Assembly: GCF_047739745.1 (NCBI RefSeq)
Contig: NZ_JBLLVA010000004.1
Coordinates: 186,001 to 250,000 of the forward strand
From: Pseudaminobacter sp047739745
GTDB lineage: Bacteria; Pseudomonadota; Alphaproteobacteria; Rhizobiales; Rhizobiaceae
Direction of reading: 5' to 3'
DNA: 64,000 bases
The position numbers and the translations under genes are program-made. The notes below the pieces were generated by a model, which was given only the letters and a program-made list of their open reading frames with translations, did no database searches and was not told the DNA's origin. Positions within the stretch are counted from its first letter, which is position 1. Every line of letters begins with the position of its first letter. Below are positions 35,876 to 44,012 of the stretch, piece after piece.

Positions 35876-37936
35876 TCAGGAAAGCTGCGGAACGTGCATC
35901 TTGATGATCAGATATTGATCGACTTCCGCCTTGATGCCGGGCGGCACAAGAATGGTGGAGTCGAGCTGATCGATGATCGCCGGCCCCTCTACCACCGCGC
36001 CCGCATGCAAGGCTGAACGGTCGTATACGGGCGTCTTGATGCGCTGCGGCGCTTCGTCGAACCGCACCATGCGTTCGGCAACGGGTGCCGGGAGCTTGGC
36101 CGAGCGGAGTTCGTGCTTGGCCAGTTCCGCCTTGCGGTTCAGCCCGGTGGCCTTGACCTGTATGCGGCACACTTCGACGGGCGCATCCGGCCTGGAGTAG
36201 TTATGCTCGCGGCCATGTTCCTCGTGGAACTGCTTTACCGCCTCGTCCAGGTTGGCGATGTCGGCGCTGACTGGGATCGACATGGATCTCCATTGGCCGA
36301 GGTAGCGCATATCGACAAAGCGCTGGAACAGCATCCGGTCCGAAGAGATGTCTTCGTTGGAGAGGCGTTCGTGACCGTCCTCCTCCAAAGCCCTGAAGGC
36401 CTTGTTGAGATCTTTCATGTCGATGTCGCTGACGGTGGCGGTGTACATCTGCGTGATGTCGTGCGTGATGTCGACGAGCAGGCAGCCCAGGGCGGAGGTG
36501 ACGCCAGGGTTCGGCGGGATGAGAACGACGGGGATATGCAGATCCCTGGCCAGCGCCACGCCGTGCAACGCGCCCGCGCCTCCGAATGCCACCAAGGCGA
36601 AGTCGCGCGGGTCATAGCCTTTTCTCAAGGAAACCAGCCGCACGGCATCGGCCATATTGGCGTTCGCGACCTTCAATATGGAGAGAGCGGCTTGCTCGGC
36701 GTCCATCCCGAAGGGTTGACCGATGACGCGATCGATCGCCTCTTGCGCAAGCTTGACATCGAGTTCGACCCTGCCGCCGGCGAGCTTCGTTCCGAGACGT
36801 CCGAGGAACACGTTGGCGTCGCAGTTGGTCGGTTCGGTGCCGCCCTGATTGTAGCAAACGGGACCCGGCGTCGAGCCTGCGGACTGCGGTCCGTTGCGAA
36901 GCGCGCCGGCAGCATCGCGCCAGGCAAGCGATCCACCGCCCGCGCCGATCGTCAGAACCTCGATGCTCGGGAAGCGGATCGGATAGCCGTATTCCACATG
37001 CCAGTCATTGGTGACGTGGAGGTGGCCATCAGAACAGAGACTGATGTCCGTGCTCGTGCCGCCCATGTCGAGGCTGATCGAGTTCTTGTACCCGGCCAGT
37101 TCGGAGATGAAGCGGCTGGCAATCGCGCCGGCGGCGATGCCGGATGCCGCCAGGCGTGCCGCGAATTTCGTGGCGCCCTTCGCGGTCATCACGCCGCCGC
37201 CGGAGTGAAGCAGCAGCACTTCGCCGCCATAACCGCCTTTTTGCATGCGGTTCTCGAGCTCCGCGCCATATTGGCCGGCGACCGGTCCCAGGACAGTGTT
37301 CGCGACGGTCGTGTTGAAGCGTTCATGCTCGAAGATTTCCGGCATGATGTCGCTCGACAGCGAGATGGTGATGCCGGGGATTTCCTCCAGCAGAATGTCG
37401 CGCATCCGCTGTTCGTTCACAGGATTGACGAAGGAATTCACAAAGCAGATTGCAACGTTGTTGACGTTGCGCTTCCTGATCACACGAGCGAGTTCGCGGG
37501 CCTCGGCTTCATTGACGTCCTCGATGACCTTCCCCGAATAGTCGATGCGCTCGGTGACCACTAGCCGGTTGCGGCGGGGCAGATAGGGCGGCGCCATTTC
37601 CTTATAGGTGTCCCAAAGATCGTCGCGGGTGCCCCGGCGAATCTCGATGACATCGCGGAAGCCCTTGGTGGTGATCATGAGGGCGGGCGGAAAACGCCGG
37701 GTGATCAGGGCGTTCGTCGCCAGCGTCGTGCCATGCGAAAACAGAATGATGTCGCGAAGGGCGACGCCGCCTGCGTCGATCCCGTTGAGCACGCCATCGA
37801 TCGGATCCGGCGTGGTCGGGGTCTTGGCGACATGTATGTTCCCGGAAGCTTCGTTCAGAACGCATACGTCGGTGAATGTGCCGCCAACGTCGCAGGCAAC
37901 ACGCACCGTTGGCCTTTCGGCTAATTCTGTAGTCAT
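35876..37936 (-). CDS. hyuA: Hydantoinase A / oxoprolinase-family subunit HyuA
   Basis: A 686-residue ATP-binding subunit of the HyuA family. VRVACDVGGTFTDVCVLNE at residues 9-27 is the phosphate-1 loop of the acetate/sugar-kinase-like fold; LDMGGTSTDISLCSDG near 295 is the second conserved segment, followed by TIGAGGGSLAW. The ATG has GGAGGAG upstream. With HyuB it should form an ATP-dependent N-methylhydantoinase, 5-oxoprolinase, lactamase or ketone carboxylase; no third small subunit gene is present, which argues against acetone carboxylase (three subunits). The leader carries an ANTAR-type antitermination element, so expression is probably induced through AmiC/AmiR. Confidence 0.92.
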   Translation of the reverse strand: MTTELAERPTVRVACDVGGTFTDVCVLNEASGNIHVAKTPTTPDPIDGVLNGIDAGGVALRDIILFSHGTTLATNALITRRFPPALMITTKGFRDVIEIRRGTRDDLWDTYKEMAPPYLPRRNRLVVTERIDYSGKVIEDVNEAEARELARVIRKRNVNNVAICFVNSFVNPVNEQRMRDILLEEIPGITISLSSDIMPEIFEHERFNTTVANTVLGPVAGQYGAELENRMQKGGYGGEVLLLHSGGGVMTAKGATKFAARLAASGIAAGAIASRFISELAGYKNSISLDMGGTSTDISLCSDGHLHVTNDWHVEYGYPIRFPSIEVLTIGAGGGSLAWRDAAGALRNGPQSAGSTPGPVCYNQGGTEPTNCDANVFLGRLGTKLAGGRVELDVKLAQEAIDRVIGQPFGMDAEQAALSILKVANANMADAVRLVSLRKGYDPRDFALVAFGGAGALHGVALARDLHIPVVLIPPNPGVTSALGCLLVDITHDITQMYTATVSDIDMKDLNKAFRALEEDGHERLSNEDISSDRMLFQRFVDMRYLGQWRSMSIPVSADIANLDEAVKQFHEEHGREHNYSRPDAPVEVCRIQVKATGLNRKAELAKHELRSAKLPAPVAERMVRFDEAPQRIKTPVYDRSALHAGAVVEGPAIIDQLDSTILVPPGIKAEVDQYLIIKMHVPQLS

Positions 37937-38140
37937 AGGTACTCTCCTCCATTAAACCAACGATTCAAGTTACGACTGGCCGTTACTCGCCCTCTGCTCG
38001 AGAGCGGGTTTGGCATTGCTCTGATGCCTAAGTTTAAATTTTAGACAGCGTTTCCCATTCAGGCATTTCTACTGCCTGTTGTTTGTCTATGTTATTTTCT
38101 GATAGCTTCGTTGCTAGCGTTGATTAAAGTACGCTCAAGC

Positions 38141-38157
38141 AACCGATGGAATCGGTT
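38141..38157. repeat. Perfect 7-bp palindrome downstream of the leader terminator
   Basis: AACCGAT, three bases, then ATCGGTT. It lies within the hyuA leader beyond the terminator and could be a protein-binding site or a small stem. Nothing else identifies it. Confidence 0.45.
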
Positions 38158-38182
38158 ACCATGAAGAATGATAAAAACAAAA

Positions 38183-38215
38183 AAGCTCCCGCAGGCATGT
38201 TTCCCACGAGAGCTT
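38183..38215 (-). terminator. Intrinsic terminator in the hyuA leader
   Basis: In transcript direction AAGCTCTCG pairs with CGGGAGCTT (nine pairs, one G-U) around a 15-base loop and is followed by TTTTTTGTTTTT. It would stop transcription before hyuA. Its 5' arm shares bases 38210-38215 with the second ANTAR-type hairpin, so the two folds are mutually exclusive, as needed for antitermination. Confidence 0.85.
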
Positions 38216-38245
38216 CGTTGCTCGATTTCTTTCGCATCGTTGCGA
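38210..38245 (-). ncRNA. ANTAR-type tandem hexaloop antiterminator, hyuA leader
   Basis: Reading the minus strand, hairpin 1 is TCGC-[AACGAT]-GCGA (38232-38245) and hairpin 2 is GAGC-[AACGAA]-GCTC (38210-38223), separated by eight bases. Both loops have exactly six bases with A at position 1 and G at position 4, the conserved ANTAR recognition features. Hairpin 2 overlaps the terminator arm. The adjacent upstream gene encodes an ANTAR protein (AmiR), so it is the obvious ligand: binding would stabilise hairpin 2 and let transcription into hyuA continue. Confidence 0.85.
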
Positions 38246-38252
38246 CAGTGTA

Positions 38253-38281
38253 TTGGTACTGTGACAATTCACCGCTGTCAA
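38253..38281 (-). promoter_or_regulatory. Candidate promoter for the hyuA leader
   Basis: On the minus strand a perfect TTGACA (38276-38281) is followed after 17 bases by TACCAA (38253-38258), a weak -10. The predicted start near 38246 would place the first ANTAR hairpin at the very 5' end of the RNA. The same promoter-hairpin spacing is seen upstream of amiC, which strengthens both. Confidence 0.55.
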
Positions 38282-38322
38282 CACATTCCCACGAAAATAA
38301 ATTTACTCTCCAGACGAGCCAC

Positions 38323-38943
38323 CTATAGCAGATCGCTCGCATTTATGACCGCCATTGCGATCGCCTCGATGGTCGTGCGCTTGTTCATGGCCTGCTCGCG
38401 CAGGGTTTCGTAAGCGACCTGTTCCGACACGTTGTTGGCGGCCATCAGGATCGCTTTGGCCTTGTCGATATCGCGATGCGCCTTCAGCTTTGCGCTCATG
38501 CGCTCGACACGCATCCGCAACCGCTCCTCGCGCCTGTGGTTGTTCACGCTGAGCAGCACATTGGCGAGTATGCCGAAAGTGCGCAGCGGCAAGCCGATGA
38601 CCGCCTGAGCCCGCAGCCGCAGCACTTTCTCCACGATGATCGGATTCTCATAATCGACGATGGCGATCAAAACCGCCGGGGGATCGTCGGCATCCCAGTT
38701 CAGGACGATGTCGCCTTCCACGATCGGACGCAGGAAAACGAAAACAACATCTGTATTGGGCGGAATCTCGGTCGGCGGCGGCCAGCTGGTCTGGACCTGG
38801 CAGCCAATCCGGTTGAGGTGCTGCCACAATTCTTCGCCCTCGCTGCTCTTGGGCTGGAGCAAAAGCACGCGAAGATTCCGCAAATCCTTGATCAGGATCG
38901 GCGTGGATCGTTCGTTCGACGAGTTGGAGCTACGCGATACCAT
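38323..38943 (-). CDS. amiR: AmiR-type ANTAR-domain antiterminator
   Basis: A 206-residue protein. Residues about 22-135 are a receiver-like domain that lacks a recognisable Asp pocket, as in AmiR. A basic coiled-coil segment (RREERLRMRVERMSAKLKA) leads to the ANTAR domain (about 148-206: DIDKAKAILMAANNVSEQVAYETLREQAM and the final helix IEAIAMAVINA). ANTAR proteins bind paired hexaloop RNA hairpins and prevent termination. Here such pairs lie immediately downstream (hyuA leader) and upstream of amiC. It follows amiC on the same strand after 96 bases. In Pseudomonas AmiC holds AmiR inactive until an amide binds. Confidence 0.93.
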   Translation of the reverse strand: MVSRSSNSSNERSTPILIKDLRNLRVLLLQPKSSEGEELWQHLNRIGCQVQTSWPPPTEIPPNTDVVFVFLRPIVEGDIVLNWDADDPPAVLIAIVDYENPIIVEKVLRLRAQAVIGLPLRTFGILANVLLSVNNHRREERLRMRVERMSAKLKAHRDIDKAKAILMAANNVSEQVAYETLREQAMNKRTTIEAIAMAVINASDLL

Positions 38944-39039
38944 CGTTCCTCATCGTTGCGACATCGCGCTGTGGGAACCAACCGGATCGCCACATCGCGA
39001 AAGGGTAAGTTCAAGGGCTCCTGCCTCCAGCACCGGCGG

Positions 39040-40188
39040 CTAGTTCGAACGCATTGCCAAGCGGGCCCCCCACTCATTCGGATTGTAGCTGGCAAGATAG
39101 GGATCGGGCCGTATGGCGAATTCTGACGCCGAAAGAATTTCGAACTGGCCGTCTTGCCGGGCGCGGCCGATCTTCGGCCAGACATGGGTATGGGCATTGT
39201 CGGGATCTATCCGCACCCGCCCTTGCGGCGCGTCGAACTCGGCCCCGAGGATGGCCGGCCTCAATACGTCGATTTCGTCCGTATTGGTCTTGCGCAGCGC
39301 ATCGGCCACGATCTTCACCTGAAAGTAGGCCGCCTCCCAGCACATATTCGTCACGACGTCATCACCAAACCTGGCGGCATAGCGTTTCATGCAAGCCTCG
39401 TTCTGCGGCCCCTTCTGAGACTGGAAATAGGTGGCCGAGGTAATGTGGCCCGCCCCGGCAGCGACACCCATCGCCTGGATGTCGGATTCGCTGGTGGTCA
39501 GGCTGGCAATTGGCATGGTCCCGGGATCCAGCCCCGCCTCGGCAAAAGCCTGGTAAAAATGGACGATGCTCTCGCCGACGAAATTGCAGAAGATCACGTC
39601 GGGCCGCCGGCGCTTGATATCGGCGACAAGCCGCTTGTAGGCCAAGCGTTTCGCGTCGAGTTTCAGGTACCCCCGCTCGACCACCGCGCCGCCATGGTTC
39701 TGGACCATTTCGCTCATGATGCGATCGGACTCGCGCGGCCAGATGTAGTCGGAACCGACCATGTAAAAGCGCGTGCCGACATTGTTCAGCAAATACTCGC
39801 CCAGTTGGGTGCTGTTTTGATTGGGTGCCGCGCCGCAATAGATGATGTTCCGCGAATACTCGAAGCCCTCATATTGGGCCGGGTAGCAGAGGAGCCCGTT
39901 GCGACGCTCCACGGCGCGAAGCACCGCCTTTCGCGAACTCGACATGTAGCAGCCGAAGATGACCCTGACACCGTGTTCGGCGAGCAGTCGGTCGGCCATT
40001 CTGTTATAGGCGATCGGATCACCGGCCGGATCGTAATGGATCGGAACCAGTTCGCGCCCGTTGATGCCGCCGGCCTTGTTCACTTCATCGATCGAAAACA
40101 GCGTGGCATCCAGCATGCTGCGTTCCATGACCGAAGTGACCCCGGTTTGGGAGAATAGGACACCGACTTCTATCGGCTCTTCAGTCAT
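39040..40188 (-). CDS. amiC: AmiC-type cytosolic amide-sensing protein
   Basis: A 382-residue periplasmic-binding-protein fold without a signal peptide: translation from ATG 40188 begins MTEEPIEVGVLFSQTG directly on the first beta strand. Segments such as GGINGRELVPIHYDPAGDP, VRVIFGCYMSSSRKAVL and NGLLCYPAQYEGFEYSRN match the AmiC/UrtA/FmdD group of short-chain amide and urea binders. Lack of a signal peptide and linkage to amiR point to a cytosolic sensor rather than a transport component. Expected ligand: a small amide, hydantoin or ureide that the downstream enzymes act on. Its own leader contains the second ANTAR-type element. Confidence 0.9.
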   Translation of the reverse strand: MTEEPIEVGVLFSQTGVTSVMERSMLDATLFSIDEVNKAGGINGRELVPIHYDPAGDPIAYNRMADRLLAEHGVRVIFGCYMSSSRKAVLRAVERRNGLLCYPAQYEGFEYSRNIIYCGAAPNQNSTQLGEYLLNNVGTRFYMVGSDYIWPRESDRIMSEMVQNHGGAVVERGYLKLDAKRLAYKRLVADIKRRRPDVIFCNFVGESIVHFYQAFAEAGLDPGTMPIASLTTSESDIQAMGVAAGAGHITSATYFQSQKGPQNEACMKRYAARFGDDVVTNMCWEAAYFQVKIVADALRKTNTDEIDVLRPAILGAEFDAPQGRVRIDPDNAHTHVWPKIGRARQDGQFEILSASEFAIRPDPYLASYNPNEWGARLAMRSN

Positions 40189-40280
40189 GTTCGCCCTCAA
40201 ATCCCAACTCCCCCGGCGCATCATCGCGTTCAGACGAAACCGTCGGAACGAGCGAGGAGCGCCCGACTTTCCAAATAAAA

Positions 40281-40313
40281 AAGCGCCCGCACGGAAAAAC
40301 CGTTGCAGAGCGC
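40281..40313 (-). terminator. Intrinsic terminator in the amiC leader
   Basis: In transcript direction GCGCTCTGCAACGG pairs with CCGTGCGGGCGC (12 pairs, two single-base bulges) around a TTTTT loop and is followed by TTTTTTAT. It lies 93 bases before amiC. The 5' arm overlaps the second ANTAR hairpin at 40308-40313. Confidence 0.8.
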
Positions 40314-40343
40314 CTTTGCTCGATCGAGGACGCCAGTATCCTC
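40308..40343 (-). ncRNA. ANTAR-type tandem hexaloop antiterminator, amiC leader
   Basis: On the minus strand hairpin 1 is GAGGAT-[ACTGGC]-GTCCTC (40326-40343; one G-U pair) and hairpin 2 is GAGC-[AAAGGC]-GCTC (40308-40321), four bases apart. Both loops are six bases with A1 and G4. Hairpin 2 competes with the terminator. The stems differ in sequence from those of the hyuA leader while the loop rule and layout are kept, which is what selection on RNA structure would give. Implies AmiR controls its own operon. Confidence 0.8.
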
Positions 40344-40351
40344 ACACCTCG

Positions 40352-40380
40352 ATCTTGGCTCAAGCGACGATCCCAGTCAA
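40352..40380 (-). promoter_or_regulatory. Candidate promoter for amiC-amiR
   Basis: TTGACT (40375-40380) and CAAGAT (40352-40357) on the minus strand are separated by 17 bases. The expected start, near 40345, lies two bases before the first ANTAR hairpin, the same arrangement as in the hyuA leader. Confidence 0.5.
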
Positions 40381-40513
40381 CGTGATTGCGAACAACGCCG
40401 ATCGGTTCTTCGCGCTCCCGATAAATATGCCTATGCTGAAACCGGCAGATCGAGCAGCTTCGACCGAAGGGCGAATCCGCCACCAAGCGCAACGAGGGAT
40501 GCGAAGCTCCAGA

Positions 40514-41500
40514 ATGACCCGACCGAAAGTCCACATCGTCGTGCTTGGCGGCACCATAACCATGGCCCCGCAAAAGGCCGGCGGCATCGCACCATCGATC
40601 TCCGGCGGAGACCTGGTGGCGGCGGTGCCCGCCCTCTCCGATGTCGCGGACATCACCGTTGCAACGCCGTTCCTAGTTCCGGGCGCCTCGCTGTCCTTTG
40701 CGCAGATGCGCCAGGTCGATGCGCTAATCGATGAGGCTCTCGCCGGGGCCGCGCATGGCGTCGTCATCGTTCAAGGTACCGACACAATCGACGAGACCGC
40801 CTTTCTGCTGGACCTCACCCACCGCCATGCCGGGCCGTTGGTGATAACCGGCGCCATGCGCGGCGCAAGCGCGGCCGGTGCGGACGGCGCCGCCAATCTG
40901 CTGGCCGCGGTCACCGTTGCCGCGTCGCCCGCCGCTCGCGACCTCGGTGCGCTTGTCGTCCTCAACGACGAAATCCACGCCGCGCGCTTCGTTGCCAAAC
41001 TTCACAAGGCGCTGCCCTCGGCATTCGGGTCGCCGGATTTCGGCCCGCTCGGCCATGTCATCGAAGGCCGGGTGCGGATTGCGCTGCGGATTGCCCGGTT
41101 CGACGCCGGACTTGCCGCGCCGATGCCTGACGCCGCGTCGGTGGCCCTGGTTTCCACCGGCCTCGGTGGCGACGACCGGATGATCTCTGCGGTTCCAGAC
41201 CTCGGCTACAAGGGCCTGGTCATTGAGGCGATGGGGGCCGGCCATTTGCCGGGCAATCTCGTGGCCGCCGGCGAGCAGGTCGCCAAAATGATGCCGGTCA
41301 TCCTGGCATCGCGCGTTCCCGGCGGGCCGATCTTTGCAAGCACCTACGGCTTTCCCGGGTCTGAAATCGATCTTCTCGGACGCGGCCTGCTCAGTGCCGG
41401 CTTCCTGTCAGCGCACAAGGCGCGTCTGCTTCTGGCGCTATCGCTTGGCGCAGGCCATTCCCTGGCCGAAATCACCGAGGCATTTGCCGCATTCCAGTAG
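40514..41500 (+). CDS. Type I/II-like L-asparaginase
   Basis: A 328-residue asparaginase/glutaminase-type enzyme that deamidates asparagine to aspartate and ammonia. The first active-site motif VVLGGTITM (Thr near residue 14) and the second VIVQGTDTIDETAFLLD (Thr-Asp near residues 86-87) are present, along with AMRGASAAGADGAANL. There is no signal peptide, so the enzyme is cytosolic. I use the ATG at 40514 since homology begins at once; an ATG five codons earlier has its GAGG too close. Divergent from amiC; all neighbours release nitrogen from amide-type compounds. Confidence 0.88.
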   Translation: MTRPKVHIVVLGGTITMAPQKAGGIAPSISGGDLVAAVPALSDVADITVATPFLVPGASLSFAQMRQVDALIDEALAGAAHGVVIVQGTDTIDETAFLLDLTHRHAGPLVITGAMRGASAAGADGAANLLAAVTVAASPAARDLGALVVLNDEIHAARFVAKLHKALPSAFGSPDFGPLGHVIEGRVRIALRIARFDAGLAAPMPDAASVALVSTGLGGDDRMISAVPDLGYKGLVIEAMGAGHLPGNLVAAGEQVAKMMPVILASRVPGGPIFASTYGFPGSEIDLLGRGLLSAGFLSAHKARLLLALSLGAGHSLAEITEAFAAFQ

Positions 41501-41579
41501 AAGGAGACAAACTGCCGCGAGACAGGCCGGACCCCGAGGCAGTAGGAAGGCGGCAACGGATGGATCGGAGACGACCGCC

Positions 41580-42308
41580 ATGAACCTTCGCCAAGACATT
41601 CACAATTCCGAAATCCCGGTGCTGTGCCGCTCGTGCGAGGCGCGTCATCGCGGCCTGTGCGGCGCGCTGGGTTCTGCCGAGCTTCTCGCGCTTGCAAAGA
41701 ATTCCTCCCGGCTTTGCATTCAGCCGGGCACTGAACTGATCGGCGACAGCGAAAGCGTCGAAAGCTTTTCCAACGTGCTGTCCGGCGTGGTGAAGCTCAC
41801 AAAGACGCTGTCCGACGGCCGCCAGCAGATCGTCGGGCTGCAATTCGCTCCGGATTTCCTCGGCCGCCCCTTCAAGAACGAAAGCGCGCTCAATGCGGAA
41901 GCCGCGACCGAAGTCTCTCTGTGCTCGTTCCCGAGACTGGCGATAGAGCGAATGATGAGGGAATCGCCGGAACTCGAGCGCCGGCTGTTTCGCCAGACGC
42001 TCAGGGAACTTGATGAGGCGCGCGAATGGATGGTTACGCTGGGACGCAAGTCCGCCGGCGAGAAGATCGCAAGTTTCCTGCTGCTGATTGCTCGCAACAT
42101 CGATCCGGCAGCGCCGGCTGGCAGCAGGACCGCCAGCTTCGATCTGCCGCTGACGCGTGCCGACATCGCCGATTTTCTCGGAGTGACGATCGAGACCGTC
42201 AGCCGCCAGCTTACCAGGCTCCGAACCGAAGGCATCATCCGCATCGAGCACAATCGGCATGTCACGGTGGATGACCTAGGCCAGCTCGAAGCCCGCTCCG
42301 GCAGATAG
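41580..42308 (+). CDS. fnrL: Fnr-type [4Fe-4S] oxygen-responsive regulator
   Basis: A 242-residue Crp/Fnr-family regulator. The N terminus has Cys16-x2-Cys19-x7-Cys27 (CRSCEARHRGLC), and a fourth Cys lies near residue 118 (VSLCSFPR), the ligand set of oxygen-sensing Fnr/FnrN/FnrL. The cyclic-nucleotide-binding-like beta roll occupies about 35-150 and the helix-turn-helix is ADIADFLGVTIETVSRQL with the Glu-x-x-Ser-Arg that reads TTGAT half-sites. Expected to activate microaerobic genes under low oxygen. It is 80 bases behind the asparaginase. Fits the nitrite-reductase genes later in the window. Confidence 0.9.
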   Translation: MNLRQDIHNSEIPVLCRSCEARHRGLCGALGSAELLALAKNSSRLCIQPGTELIGDSESVESFSNVLSGVVKLTKTLSDGRQQIVGLQFAPDFLGRPFKNESALNAEAATEVSLCSFPRLAIERMMRESPELERRLFRQTLRELDEAREWMVTLGRKSAGEKIASFLLLIARNIDPAAPAGSRTASFDLPLTRADIADFLGVTIETVSRQLTRLRTEGIIRIEHNRHVTVDDLGQLEARSGR

Positions 42309-42572
42309 CCGCCGGCGCCCGCGAGATTTACATCACCTGCAAGCAGAGGGTTGGGGCGAAAGCCACGCCACCTCATTCGTCGGTATTAACCCGGTCGAAT
42401 GACTGTGCCGCGAGCGACGCGATTTCAGCTACGCTTGAACTAACGCCTTAGGAAACTGAAGGCACCTGTCGCGCCATCACATTTCGCCCGACTTGGCGTC
42501 TATCGCCGGCTTTCGAACGATGGAATGCTGAGCCTGCGCGCGGGTCGGGCGCGATGCCGAGGGAGGCGCTCG

Positions 42573-43184
42573 ATGGAGCCTGACGAGAAGCTCGACGTCG
42601 ACATTGATCAAGACTCGGAAATCGGCGACGACACCGATCTGGGGGTAAGTGTCGTCGGCTCGCGTCCGGTCACGGTCATATTCGACACTGAAGTCGACCA
42701 AAACGGCGAGATGGACCAGGACGCCGACGTCGCAACCGATTCAGGCGACGAGGACGGCCGCGACATCGAGGTCGGTGTCGAGCAGCGGCCGGAGGTCGAC
42801 CAGAGGATCGAGGTCGACGTGGAAGTCAGCGAAGACAATGACGGAAACATCCTCGTCGAGATCGATGCCGAATTCGAAGACGACATTGAAATCGAAAGCG
42901 ATGTGGATGTCGACTTGGACGAGGATGACGAAGACAGTCTTGACGCCGATATCGATCAGGACAGCGAAAGCGACGACAATATCGATGTCGATGTCGAGAT
43001 CCGCGACGATCTTGACGCCGACGTCGAGGTAGACATCGCGTCACTGGTGGCGACGGCCGTGCAGGCCGAGGTAGACCTCGAAGAGGACGAGGACAGCGCC
43101 GAACTCGACGTCGATACCGACGAATGGGCCGAGGCGGACGGCGACATCGATGTGGTCGTCGACTTAAGCGACATCGATGCCTGA
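42573..43184 (+). CDS. Asp/Glu-rich repeat protein 1 (candidate type I secretion substrate)
   Basis: A 203-residue, extremely acidic protein with almost no basic residues. It consists of alternating acidic/hydrophobic runs (IDVDVEIRDDLDADVEVDIA and similar) that would form beta strands with one acidic and one apolar face. It has no signal peptide, no GGxGxD RTX nonapeptide and no Cys. The ATG has GGGAGG seven bases upstream. The final residues VVVDLSDIDA are acidic-hydrophobic. It shares the pattern 'hydrophobic-D-V-D-x ... DGN-I-L-V-E-I-D' with the acidic protein at 47560. Location upstream of secretion genes suggests export and calcium binding; both are inference. Confidence 0.7.
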   Translation: MEPDEKLDVDIDQDSEIGDDTDLGVSVVGSRPVTVIFDTEVDQNGEMDQDADVATDSGDEDGRDIEVGVEQRPEVDQRIEVDVEVSEDNDGNILVEIDAEFEDDIEIESDVDVDLDEDDEDSLDADIDQDSESDDNIDVDVEIRDDLDADVEVDIASLVATAVQAEVDLEEDEDSAELDVDTDEWAEADGDIDVVVDLSDIDA

Positions 43185-43458
43185 CACACACGAACAAGCG
43201 ACCCGCCAGGCGGTGCCCTCGCGTCACCCGCAACGGTTCACCCGATCAGGTCATTGTCACCCATGTTTACGAGCCCTGCCGCACCGGGATCGCCATTTCG
43301 GGCCGGATCAAATTGGCAACTATTCTCAAAAGTTCAAAGCGGGGAAGCTTTGATGCCGATGGGTTATCGGAAGGCTCGGCTGGCTACCCGATGACTGTCG
43401 CTCCGCTCCGGAAGCAGATGCCCGCCAGAGCGGCTTTCTCGAACGGGAGGGTGAACCC

Positions 43459-43869
43459 ATGCCTGACTTTGACGACAATGATTTCGATATCGACATTGAT
43501 GCCGACATAGACCAGGGCCTCGATCAGGACCAGGACCAGGACGTAGACGTCGATACCGACCAGGACTCAGACGTCGACACCGACCAAAGTAATGATTCTG
43601 ACAACGACACCGATCAGGACGCCGACACCGACAATGACGCGGATGCCGACGCCGATGCCCACGCGGACTATTTCGGCTATGCCGAGGCCAATGCGGATGC
43701 GGATGCGGACGGTGACGCCGACAACGACAACGACACCGATGTTGCCCAGGCCAACGACAGCGACACCGATGTCGACCAGGATCAGGACGTCGACGTGGAT
43801 GTCGACCAGGATCAATATGCCGAACAGAACGCCGATATCGATATTGATTTCGACTTCGATTTTGCCTGA
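43459..43869 (+). CDS. Asp-rich repeat protein 2 (candidate type I secretion substrate)
   Basis: A 136-residue protein, by eye about 40 percent Asp, with no Lys, Arg, Cys or Trp. It is built of Asp-x-Asp-x alternation (DIDIDADIDQGLDQDQDQD, ADADADGDADNDNDTD) and ends DIDIDFDFDFA, an acidic residue followed by hydrophobic ones, which resembles the extreme C-terminal signals of Prt-type secretion substrates. GGGAGGG sits upstream of the ATG. The antisense strand is also open, a by-product of the GAC/GAT-rich codons. The secretion ABC gene follows after 143 bases. No known family recognised. Confidence 0.7.
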   Translation: MPDFDDNDFDIDIDADIDQGLDQDQDQDVDVDTDQDSDVDTDQSNDSDNDTDQDADTDNDADADADAHADYFGYAEANADADADGDADNDNDTDVAQANDSDTDVDQDQDVDVDVDQDQYAEQNADIDIDFDFDFA

Positions 43870-44012
43870 TCGAACCCACTGATCGCACGCGTCCGGGCGT
43901 TGTCCGGACGCCGGCTTACGCCGCTTTCCCGGCGGGCCGCCCGGCGGGTCGGATGTTCCATAGCTGGACGCCGGCCCGCCCCGTTTGAAGCCCTCTTGGA
44001 GACATACCGCCC

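Larger units (their letters stand above)
37937..38322 (-). promoter_or_regulatory. 386-base hyuA leader
   Basis: This region between amiR and hyuA is clearly AT-richer than its surroundings and holds no gene. In transcript order it has a promoter-like sequence (38253-38281), two hexaloop hairpins (38210-38245), an intrinsic terminator (38183-38215), a perfect palindrome AACCGAT-GGA-ATCGGTT at 38141-38157, and then about 200 bases with no clear structure up to the hyuA ribosome-binding site. The parts are listed separately. Confidence 0.8.

Noticed and set aside
34513..37564. Two long plus-strand open frames opposite hyuB and hyuA
   Set aside because: HyuA and HyuB motifs on the minus strand are clear; the plus-strand products are Asp/His/Gln-rich without motifs.
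38041..38140. A further gene or riboswitch in the hyuA leader beyond the terminator
   Set aside because: Only short, motif-free open frames and weak pairings are visible.
43567..43815. Val/Gly/Ile-rich minus-strand open frame opposite the second acidic protein
   Set aside because: It is the mirror of repeated GAC/GAT codons and has no start signal.
42573..43869. RTX-type calcium repeats in the acidic proteins
   Set aside because: There is no GGxGxDxUx nonapeptide; the pattern is simple Asp alternation, so they are not classical RTX toxins.
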